Shown here: in pieces, positions 12,701-24,700 of the stretch
How the letters are laid out: every line of letters begins with the position of its first letter
Numbering within the stretch: position 1 is the stretch's first letter
Source of the DNA: Pardosa pseudoannulata
Taxonomy: Eukaryota > Arthropoda > Arachnida > Araneae > Lycosidae
Direction of reading: 5' to 3'
Length of the DNA: 64,000 nucleotides
Assembly: GCA_032207245.1 (NCBI GenBank)
Contig: CM063499.1
Coordinates: 80,035,428 to 80,099,427, forward strand
Made by a program: the position numbers and the translations under genes
Notes under the pieces: model-generated
Database searches by the model: none
What the model was told of the DNA's origin: nothing
The model's input: only the letters and a program-made list of their open reading frames with translations

Positions 12701-15700
12701 TTTTAGATTATATTACACTAATAATAGAAGCAAACAACTCATTATGATAAAGTGAATTCATTTAAGTTTAATTTTCATTACGAACTTAAATATAACCTAA
12801 AAAAACAAAATGTATGTGGCAATAAAGAATTTCTATGTTAATAGAAATGTGCATTAGCTTTTAGCTAGATCAATTAAAGAGACAAATGAGAGTATTATTC
12901 ACATGACATAAATGTGAAATATGTTATTATTCAATAACACTGATAACAATGAAATAAAATTTGCATCTTAAATTGAATTTTAAAAACAGCTGATTTTAAA
13001 ATGATAGAAATAATCTAAGTTAAACTTGATAAAATACAAAAAGTCAAATGTGTTTATTAAATGTCAACAGCAAAATATTATCTGAAAACTTAATTTAAGC
13101 ACTATTAGGGGAATGAAACTCCTTAAAAGATATTATCTTAGCTCATAATTAAAATAAAAATGTATGAAATAGCTGTAAAATATAGTTGTTAAACCCAATT
13201 TAGCATAAATTGAATAAGATTGGAGTAAAAAAATTAATAAAAATTGTACGACTAAATTCAAAAAGAAAGAAATGTTCCAAATTAAAATTGATAAAATGAA
13301 ATAAGTCAAGTAAGTATAATTAAAGTCAATTGAGGAGTCATTTAATTAAAGGAAGAACGAAAATCCTGGTGTACAAAACTCTCATAAGACCAGTGCTAAC
13401 TTATGCCTCTGAGACTTGGTCACTTACGTCAAAAGAAGAAAAAATGTTTGCACTCTTTGAAAGGAGAGTGTTGCGGACCATTTTTGGTGGTGTTTTTGAC
13501 AGGGGAGCCTGGCGGAGAAGATTTAACTTTGAATTGTACAAGCTTTACAAAGAGGATGACATCATCAAATTTATCAGGTTGAATAGAATGAGATGGGCTG
13601 GACATCTATTGCGAGTGGCTGCAGATCGGGCTGCTTTAAAAGTTTTTAATGCAGTCCCTTTCGGACCAATGGGCAGACCAAAACGACAGTGGATCGACTA
13701 CCTTAATATAGATTCAACTCATAAAGATTAGAGGCTGGAGGTTCCAAGCACAAAACAGAGCAGGATGGGAAAAACTTCTTTATAAGGCGAAGGCCCACAA
13801 CGGGCTGTCGGGCCAGCTATGATGATGATGAAATATAATCAAAAGAAAAAAAAGTGCAATTTGGACACATTTGAGCATTTCTATACGATTTGTGAAAAGT
13901 TGTAGAGCAATGAGTGTGCTGCAACTCAAATCTTATTTATTTATTTATGTATTTTTTGCAAGCTTAAAGAAAATAGGGTTAAAATACTTAGCTAGTTGTT
14001 GAGTGCTTTTTAAATTCTCATGAAATTCTTTTAATTTTTTTTTTCAGATCCTCAAATTTAATTCCAACAACAGATACTTATTGTATATTAGCCTGTGGTT
14101 ATGCAGCATCTGGAAATAAAGATGAAATGATGTTATATTTGAATAAAATGTCTGAAAGTGAAAATAGTGTTGAGAATCATCTGAAAGTTATTGATGTTCT
14201 TGCAAGTTCAGGAAATCAGCAGTATATTGATGATGTAAGATGTTATTATAATAGTAATTTACCTTACATATTTTATAAAATTAAGAGTTATCCATGAAAT
14301 CAATGGGATTTGTTTTTATTTTAGTGTTAATCTAGCTTAATAGTTTCATCATGGCAAGATAGATAAACTAAAAATCTGGGTCTTTTGAAACCAGGGTTGG
14401 CAAAAACCCGGTTTTTTTTTCAGAAAAAACCCAACCCAGTGGGTTTTTGCGTTTTTTCGGTTTTTTTTAGGGTTTTGGGGCTTTTTTCGGGTTTTATCAG
14501 GGTTTTTACTGTACTTTAATAGGTTTTAGATGCTTTTTTGGGGATTTGAAAACTATTCAGGTTTTTTGTTATGTAAGAGGACAGGATATATAATTAATTG
14601 TATGATTAAAATAAATTTAAAATGTTAATAAATTTTGAAAATTAAAAATTTAAAAATCAATTTAAAATTATGCAGAAGAAAATTTTGTCTAAATTAAAAG
14701 AAAATTTTAAATTTAATTTTTTAATTAAAACTCACATAAAAATAATTTCTGCAATAATTAATTACATATAATCTCAATAATTTTAGCTTTGAATCAAAGG
14801 CAAGCATGAAGATTAGCTGCAAAAAATGTATAATTACATTAATTCTGTAATTCTATTTACAAAAAAATTCATCAAAGAAGAATTTTTTAGAATTGGAATA
14901 ATTGTATAAATGCGAAAAGTAAAATTTAAAAATTACCAATAATTTCTGAAAAAGAGTAATACTATTTCGAGTTTTCCCCACATGTCCATCTCTTCTGTGA
15001 AGATCCTCCACAGTCTATTTAAAACACCTTACACAGGCAAATTTTGTATTGTTGTCTAAATCAATGTATATAAAATTTTTAAAAAAGTATCGCCAATCTT
15101 GACACAATATTGTGAAACGATGCTATTTTTTTCGCTGAACAGGTTTTATTATGAAATCTGAATCTGTGATTTTTGTATGTTAATCTTTATTTCAATTAAC
15201 AATTTTTTTGTCAAAAATTTTTTGATTTTCAAAAAAATTTTTTTGATTTTATTTCAATTTTTCAATTGTTTTTTTAATTTTCTTATAATGAAAATCTATC
15301 TTGTTATTTGCTATTTTTTTACTATCTGTTGTTTAGATTTTTTATGTGCCTAAACGTTTAATTATTGTTTGTCTATTTCATCCTCAAAATCCTTTTCCTG
15401 ATTTTATTTTTCTTTTTTATCTGAGATTTTTAATTTGTCTTGTTTATTGTCCTTTGATTAATTAAATTAAACCAAAAAAAAAAAATTAAAAGAAATTTGA
15501 AATCTTAAAATAAATTTTTTTTTCATATTATAAAATTTTTCTAATCAAAAAACTAGTTTTGAATGGCGATTATTTTATACTAAAAGTTGGCTTTGAAATA
15601 GTTGCATTTGAAGTTTTTTCTTTCAATAAAATTTATTAAATTATTGCTCATATTTATTAACAGTATTGTATTATTAAAGCATTTAAAAGATATTTTTTTA

Positions 15701-18700
15701 GTTAATTTGTAAGTTATATATGATAAATAGCAGAATTAATTATAAATATTATCCCCATGTTTATTTATTTACAGTTATTATACATATTTTTTTCCCAATT
15801 TTTCTTGTCCATTTTTCAGTTAATTTTATCACATGTAATACTTCAATATTCTTTTTTTTTTCATCATACATTCTTATTAACTTTGTTTAATTTAGATTTT
15901 ATTGTATTTGTTATACAGATAACTATTTTTCCCTGAAAAGTTTTTAAGTTTTTGTTTTTTCTAGCAGTTTAGACCCCCTCAAATTAAACAAAATCTAGGA
16001 TCATTGTCAAGATAAAATATGTAATATAAATTATACATTTAATTCAATAAATTTATTATTAGTTAAATATGTGGAATTTAAAATAAAGATTATGAGAACC
16101 CAATTTTGAAAACGCCCCCTTGGGTTTTTTCAAGTGGGTTTATTTGAAAAAACCCACCCTGGTTTTTTCAGGTTGGGCAAATGAAGCTAACCCTGTTTGA
16201 AACTAAAGTTGAGAATAAATGATAGTTTATGTAAAATCTTTTCTTTAAAGTAAATTTATCAAACTTTAAAAATTCTCTTACAAAATCATTTTGTGTTATG
16301 TAGTAATTAGATTCTTTTCTATTAAGATGAAAAAAACTGATAATTATTTTAATAATAAAATAGCTGTTTTAGATTTTTTTAGACCAATTAAAGAAATGCG
16401 AATCTTTTAAATCTGGTTTAATAAGTCAGACAGATTCATTTCAATACAAAGAACTTTTTTTTTTATAATATTAAATAATGAGCATTTGTTGATAATGTAA
16501 CTATAAGACCTTTATTTTAAAAGTTAGAGGATACAAGAACAAATTTATATCAGTTACATTACAAAGAAAAAGAAAGAACAGCAGTAGTATGATAAACTTA
16601 GTTGCCGTCTAAAAAATAAAAAGTTGTGCAGACGATAATTTAAATTAATGATGCCAATTTGTTTTAACAGTAACAACATATGCATGATCAGCATCCCTTT
16701 TAGAGGATAGTAAATAATTTGTACTGTAAAACTTTGATTATCCAAACTAATTAGGCCTGATAGAACCTCATATTGGAAATCTTGGATATTAGAAACTGTA
16801 TTTGAGTGAAATTTTTATAAGTATGCATGTTAAGTTAAATTATTTTTGATGCATTTTCAAAAATAACACAGATAAAAGAAAAGTACCGGGTGACCGAGCT
16901 CAGCTCGGAGAAAACAGGTATCGAAGCTAACTCGAAGATTTAAATTTTCAATTGTGATTTATCAAAACAATACATGCCATAAGAAAATTTGTGAAACCAT
17001 TAGTGAAAAGATAACCGGTTAAAGTGCACCATTGTAAACTATTCTAAACAAAGTTGTTTGGAAAGGGAACTATTCTATACAAAGGTAAAGTTTGAAAAGT
17101 CATAGAAAATAAAATGTAATTGATAACAAAAATTATACAATTAAAGAAATGGTACAAAGTGAGCAGTGTAAAGATTGAAGTGTGTTGAATGGAGAAGCAT
17201 TCTGACAATGACGGTATCTTCTAGTTGTCCATTTGCGGGTATAATTGAGTTGATCGCTTGTTGTTCCAAAATTCCGGCTCCTTGAAGCATTTCATGTAGA
17301 GGTGCGTTCTGCATGTTGAAAATGTAGCTTGAAATCTGATGAATGTTGAAATGTCGAACTTTGTTGACGGTGATTTGAAATCGAAATCAGTTCCTTAACA
17401 CGTTCGCTGCCACCGACGCACTGGCGCGTCAGAGCGGCACCTCCTGGTATGCCGACGACGCACTAACGCGGCGACGGACTTTGATAAGTTATATGCTCTG
17501 TGTTTAGTCTGCGCTTTGGAAATTGAACGGCGAGGTTGTTTCGGCACGTTAGTGAAGCATTATTTTTTAATTTTTTGTGGTTGGTTTTCAAAATTTTTGT
17601 TTGCATTATTTTTTTTACTATATCGTTTATGTGTTATATATACTTTAATACATTAATTTAATATTTAGAGTTGATAGAAAATAAAAATGGAAACCGATAT
17701 CAAGGAATAAAGACAAATCAATAAAGACTTTTATTATTATTATTATTATTAATTCGTCAGAACTACAGCCAATCGATTCCTCGTGGTCGAAAACCCCCGG
17801 GTACCAATTTTCACTTGGTTTGGACGCATGAGAAAAAAGTTTGCCCGCACCGGGGTTCGAACCCGGCCCTATCTGTAGCGCCGAACTACGTGACCTTAGC
17901 GCATCAAAACCGATGCCAATCGATTCCTCATGACCAAAAACCCCAGATCCCCAAGTTTACTACAGTTTATTAATTCTGGGGCAATTTTCGACTTGACAAC
18001 CATTCCTCGTATTATAGTATAGGATTAAATTTAATATGAATTAATTTGTTGAAAGTGCATTATTATTTTAAAAAGTCTGTTACTTTTCATTGTAATATCC
18101 AGAATTTTTCTCAGCAGACAAGTTTCTTATTAAATTCTTTTTTTGTTATTTTTTTCTGAATTAATGACACCCTTGACAAGGATGGACCATTTACAAGCCA
18201 CTGGCTAACACTAGTCTGCTTTAAGGTTCTATCTAGTCCACTGCAAGTTAAAAAATATATATTTATAAAATTACCATAAGGAAAATTATCAACAAATCAA
18301 GTGTAGTAGTAATCACTTTCCATTCTGGTGGAATTATATACATAATGTTAGTTTCATTTCGGATTGAAAAGCATAAAGATATGGGAGGATTACCTCCCCC
18401 CCCAGCCGAACGATGGCCGAATGGTTAGGGTGCTGGCCTTCGGAACTGGAGTTTGTGGGTTCGAATCCCGCTATGGCATGGATGTTCGTAGCCTTTCGGA
18501 ATCGGCTTTAAGCAGTAGGTCCCGGTCTCATTAGCCCTTGTGTTGCAAAATATAGACCGTAGCACTCCAAAAACCAAACCAAATCCCCCCCCCCCCCCGT
18601 TAACTAGAAGAATTATAATCTAGGTGAATCAGAGCTTGGATTTGGGGAAACTTTTATTTTGAGCTCCAGTTATTACATTTCTCTTTTGGCACTAGTTCTA

Positions 18701-21700
18701 ATATTACTTTTTATGGAAAGATGGTGGACAAATAACGCCATTGTGAATAGTAGTAAAATTATTTTAAAAAAGAGTTGCTAGTGCTAGATTTTTTTATTTG
18801 GTTTGTTTATAAAATATTTCAACTCTAAAATGTTTACTAAAAAATGTAAAGTTCTTTCCGTGTTGAGCTCTTAAAGATAAATAAACCTAGAAATGCTTTT
18901 TACAGTTTTTAAAATTTTAGAATAAATTATATTGGCTTACCCCAAAAAAATATTTCCATCCCTGTCTTTATTTTAAAAAATTATAGGTCATCACTAATTA
19001 TTTTCTATAATTTTAAGTATCATAATGTGCCATTTATAAAATGGAAGACAGTTTGTAATATTTAAAGATATTTAAATTTCATATTTAAACATTTGCTGGT
19101 GTCTACTAAAGGACTTGATTTAAAAAATTCATATTCAACGGAAATGATTTAGGCATTAACATACATGCCAACTACTCCAGAGCAGCTATGGAGAAATGAA
19201 AAAATTTGATAACTCGGGAAACTGCTCACATTTTTCCGGAAAATAACAAAACTTTGAACAGCTAAAATATTACAATTCAGCAACTAAATACTAAGTTTTG
19301 CAAAACATAATGCTGAATATTACTCTTTTCATACAGTAATGCTGTATGTTAAAAGTTTTGTAGTACTGTGCAGAAAAACCAAACTGAATTTAGGTCAAAT
19401 TTGAGTAGACAAACTCTAGATGGTTGGTTCGTTGCTGGAGTTTAATGGCACTAATTTCACACGGGACAAACTGTGCCAAACACAAGGTTCAGGCAAACTG
19501 TAGTAGAATCCCTTATGATAGAAAAGTGGAAATATTTTAATCAGAGTCAATGTAGCTATAAGAAACACTGTTCTTAAAAATAAGTTGTTAAAGCTAAAAC
19601 AAGCTATGCATAAATTTTAATTTAATTTGTACAATTTACTATTGTGTAAATATTTTAAATCTAATTTTAATTTAGAAACCAATAAGATATGTACTTATAA
19701 TAATCTGTAATTACCATGTTAAAATTTCCAACCACGCTATTGCTCTGGACACAAGTGCCTGAATGTTGGCATGTCTGTATTAATATGTTAACCATTCTCT
19801 CAAGCTTAGTGTTAGTAAGTTGTGACATCTATTTACTTTTAGAACTGAAATTGTATTATTTTTTTGTATTTATTCATCAGGTACTATCTTCGATGATGCA
19901 TAACAGGATTAACCAACAAGAGTTACTCAACTTTGCAATTGAGCTGATTCATAAAGATTTTGCTGATGTTGCATTTAATATGATTACAACGTGTTTACCT
20001 CAGTATGAGCACAGTTATTACATTTTTATAAAGCAGTTAGTTAAAACTGGAAAAGTGAGTTGGGCATTATTTTAAATATGCATTTTTGATATTTCTAGTT
20101 TGAATGTATTAAAATTTATTCTTGTGAGATTAAATATTAATCTGAGTTCTATCTAATTTTCTAATTTTATTGTAACCTTTTATTTCACAACAAATCTGTA
20201 ACATTCTTTAACCCTTTAACGAACGGTGGTTTTGCAGCGAATCCACCTGTTAAAAGTTTCTTTTTTCTACTTTTTAAAGACATATGAATGATTTTTTCAA
20301 AATTTTCCATGTTTATGATGTTTTAATCTTACAGCAGATAAAAACATTACACTTAATTAATTTTTCCATTTGAAATATGCATTTTTAACCCTTTTGCGCC
20401 TACTGTCACAAATACGTGCCACCAAGAAATGCACTCACTTCCCGGCCGACACACTGGCGTGCTAGAACATTTTCTCGTTCACCCCCGAACGTCATGTATG
20501 TGTGTCATTGTTGTGGAACATTTTAAAAACTGTAAGCTTTGAAACAAGATGGCATTGTATGTCCACATGGATTAAGATATATGTAGATTTGACCTTGTAC
20601 TCAATAGGAGAGTAGTATGATACACTTACAAGTGGTTTTTGATTATATAAACATGAGGGAAAATAAATGTTTCTGATTGACATGTTTTATGACGGCTCTT
20701 TAAATTCCCACGTGGTTTTTGTTTATGTAAGCAGTTGAGTTTTATTTTTGCTAAAGCGTTGTGTATTTCGGTTTGCAGTCCAGTTTTTAGTACAGAATTA
20801 GATCTGACAGACTTGATTTTTTTTTCTCTTTTTATTGTTAGATTTTTGAAGTGTCGAAAGTGTTTAACTGAGCTTGAAATAGCTGAAATGACGCAAAATA
20901 TTTCAGATTTTGATTCTGAAACAGATTAGGATATTAGTAATAGTGACACTATAATATATTCTGATTGTTCTTTATGTTCATAATGGATCTAGTGATTCTT
21001 ATGATGAGGAGGACATTTCTGACAAAGAAATTGACGATGTTTCGTTTTTTCACATTCCGGAAAAATGCTCCAAAACAGCAAATGAGTTACTATGAGTGCA
21101 AGGACTGTCACGTAGGATTGTTTGTAGATCCCTGTTTTTAAAATTTTTCATACAAAAAAAGTTTAAATAACATAGTATTCAGTTTTGTAATGTTAAAAGT
21201 TATTAAATACTAAGTAAAAAATGATATAAAGTAAAGTGTAAAATATATATTTAAATAAGAAATAGCTTAAGTAAATAAAGTATCTATAAACATATATAAA
21301 TCCCATTCCATTTAAATACTTTACGCAGCATTATTAAATAACGCGTTGCTACTTCGTTAATTTCATGAATTTAGGCTTAATAGCAAAAAACCCTCCGGCC
21401 CAGGATACTCACTCGCAAAAGTGACTGCCGGCCTCAGAGATAAGCGCACGTTTGCACTTCCCGTCGCGAAAGGGTTAAACTTGCTTTACCCAGAAAATTC
21501 AGAAATTTGATTTATCTTCCTTGTGACCCCAAATACCTATATTATTCAAATAACACTTAAAAACTGTTTAGTTATTTTTATATTCTACACTTTTAATGAT
21601 AATTATTCATTGCACTCCCACCTTAATAAAAATTTAAAAGAAGGTGTTATCTTCACACAGTACAAAGGGGTGGTTTTTTACTTAAACCAGGCCTCTAACA

Positions 21701-24700
21701 TTTCTTCCAATGAATGAACATTTTTTTCATATATTTTTTATTTATAAGGTTCGTAGGTAACATTTATAAACTAATTTTATTAAATTCTAAAAAAATTATA
21801 TTAGTGTTCTTTAAAGGGTTAAAGTGTATATTATTTGCAATGATTTTTAAAAGATGTTTCTGTTGATTCCTGTTATACTACAATTAACACAATTTGATCA
21901 TAAAATCGATATCAAATGACAATTCGAAATTAAAATTTTATATCCAAGCTTTATTTGTTATTTATCAGATTCACTTGATAATGAATAAAATAAACTTTGG
22001 ATTTGTTAAAATTTTGATATACCAAAAGTAGATATTAAATTTTAGGTAAAGATAAAATTTTTGAGTAAAATAATATTTAGAATATTTATAAGAATTTTTT
22101 TTTTCTCTTTTCAGTGTGTGAAGAAAATAGTTTATTGCTAATAAAATTTTATGTCTGTATTCTAAATTTTTAAAAATATTTTTTACATGCTTGACATAAT
22201 TTATTAAGATTTAGGGCGACATATTTTTTTAGGGTTGTTTAGATACAAAGGATTAAAGAACTTTGTTTATTGATCATATGTTAATAAGAGTTTTTAAACT
22301 TGTACTATTCATTTAATGGTATTTCATCATGAAATGTTAGAATAAAATTATTTAATAAAAAAAAGAAATATTTAGCATTCCTATTTTCTATTGGCATATT
22401 AATGTGAGTGTAAAGACATTTTGTAACTTATTATTTTAATTAATTAATAGGATGGTGCACTGATTGCAAACTATTTTTGTCTATTACATTAAATTTAATT
22501 GCTGAATTGCATATTTTTAAAAATATTTGTCTGCAGTTTAAAAGGCTAAATATTTTATGGAATATATCAATTTTGTTCAGAATTATTTTATTAATATTAA
22601 CTATATTTTCTATTTAAAAGTTAACTTGAAACTATATCTCATCTATTGCAAACTATACTTATATTTTATCAGTTATATGTAACTAAATTTCTGAGTTACA
22701 TAGTTACTATAAAGTATATGCAAAGTGCATGGGAGTAAATATTTAATGACATCTATGCATTATGGTTAGAATTTCTGATTATATTATTAATCACAATTTC
22801 TTTTGGTATGTTAACTTAAAAAATGTAGAAATAATCCTTATTATATGCATTGGTAAGATGCACATATTTAAAAAAATTAGCTAGCAATAAAGAGATATTT
22901 GTTAGAAACCAATTTATTTTATATCAATCATTAAATTGCTTATTTACATGGGATTAAATATTAAGTGAAATATATACTTTATGTTAAGAATTTAATTATT
23001 GTATAAACAGATTAATCTTTCTTCAAAATTTCCATGCTTATTGGACAGTGAAAAATCTTAAACTATTTATTTTCAGCCCATCTCAGAGGTAATAGAGTAT
23101 TGTTCTAAAATTAGTAGCCGTTTTGGTGAAATGATTTTTCAAGCTGCATTAAGAACAGTTGTTGAATGTGGAAAATTTGGTAAGAGTATCTTATACTTTT
23201 TTAAAAACTCTTCTCTGGGTATTTTTACAAATGTAAAAATTTTTTTCAGATACTTAGTTATTAAATACTATTTTGAGTTTTTATCTTACCTAGCCATTCA
23301 TTAAAATAAGATGAATTATAACTATTTGTTTTGTCATTAAATTTTTTTCTAAATCGCAGTTTTTAAAATGTGTTCACAAAAATTAAAATATTTCTGATGT
23401 TTTCACTTTCAAATTTGAATTTTATTATTCAACTAATATTCTGTTGAAATTTTATTTTAACAAAATAATCTATTACAAGGATATATTTTAAAAGTTTAAC
23501 TATTTCTAAAAAATAATCAAGATCAAAACGTTTTATTGTTAAAACCTCTCTACATAATCACCATTAAAAATTTAGAATTTTTTTGTCTTTTCTTGATTTT
23601 TTTAAGGCGTTCATTGTATAACAACCATGTGAGTCTCTTCTCAATTTCCTGTTTCCTAGAAGCAATTGATAGTTGTAATTTAAAACATTTTGTACATAAA
23701 GATCAATTAATGTGTTGCATAAATTGTATTTAGGTCTCTGTCATTTCTTAATAATTAGAATTTTGTAATAACTTTATTATTTATTACCAAGAATAACTAA
23801 CCAATAAATAACCTTATTTATTTATTACCAAGAATGTAATAAATAAATAAATTTTTAAAAACCAAGGTTTTTTGAAAACTAATTAATAAATATTGAGGTA
23901 TTCAATATCAAGAAAAATTTTAATATCAGTATAATAAGAAATTTCTCCTTGTAATTTAATATTTGTTATTTTTTTAGAATGCCTCATTCCAATTTTTAAA
24001 AAGATGGAATCATTAGTAAGTAAACTTTTTTCTTCAGATTATTATATATTGCTCTATCATGCAGTAAATACTTTTTTAAAGAAATCTTTAAATGCAAACT
24101 GCCCAGAGAAGAATAATTTACCTTATAGGCTATCAAAGCTAAATGAATCAATAGCCCAACCACTGTAAATGGCAGGTTATTTCAAGTCAGTTTCTAGGCC
24201 TACTCGACTGTGAAAGGTGAAGATTTATTAAAAGTTATGAATGACTTTTGCTGCCCTGTTCAGTTTCAGAAGATTCAATCATGAAATAGAAAGCATTAGC
24301 AGTCTCAGACTGAAATTACTGTTTTCCAGTATGAGATAAAGCACCTATCTTTTCCAATACCAGGGTTTAGTTAAAGTCCTTAAAACTCCTTATTTACTGT
24401 TAGGTTTATAAATATTAAGGGCCCTTAAAACTACTTAATTTTTATCAAAACTTAAAAACTCCTTAATTTTGAAAATTGGAACTATCAATTTTATGGAAAG
24501 ATATGAGCTAGATATGATAGTACCTGAGTTACAGAACGGTTTGAGTAAAATTTATTATATAAAAAATAAATCTGTATTTTCAAATGAAATTATTTATGTA
24601 TGTGAATTTGCACTTTAAAATTTCTTTGTAAATAGTAAATAAGTTTTTGTTAAAGTTCATAACATCTTTTACTTTTTCTAAAAAGTGCAGTGTTAATAGT

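Larger units (their letters stand above)
20208..21822. mobile_element. piggyBac-like element (outer), hosting a second one
   Basis: TTAA at 20208-20211 followed by CCCTTTAACGAACGGTGG, and TTCTTTAAAGGG followed by TTAA at 21819-21822: an 8-bp perfect inverted end CCCTTTAA with TTAA target duplication. The left part matches 52808 onward (GGTGGTTTTGCAGCGAATCC against GTGGTTTCGCTGCAAAACC). It is split by an inner piggyBac-like element at 20385-21478. Non-coding. Confidence 0.75.

Noticed and set aside
13330..13731. An independent host gene in intron 7
   Set aside because: The protein is the C-terminal part of a LINE reverse transcriptase, with a frame slip and a microsatellite tail. It is a retrotransposon fragment.
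18405..18583. A functional tRNA gene
   Set aside because: A- and B-boxes are present but the cloverleaf does not close, and the same unit with the same non-tRNA tail is repeated several times, so it is a SINE.
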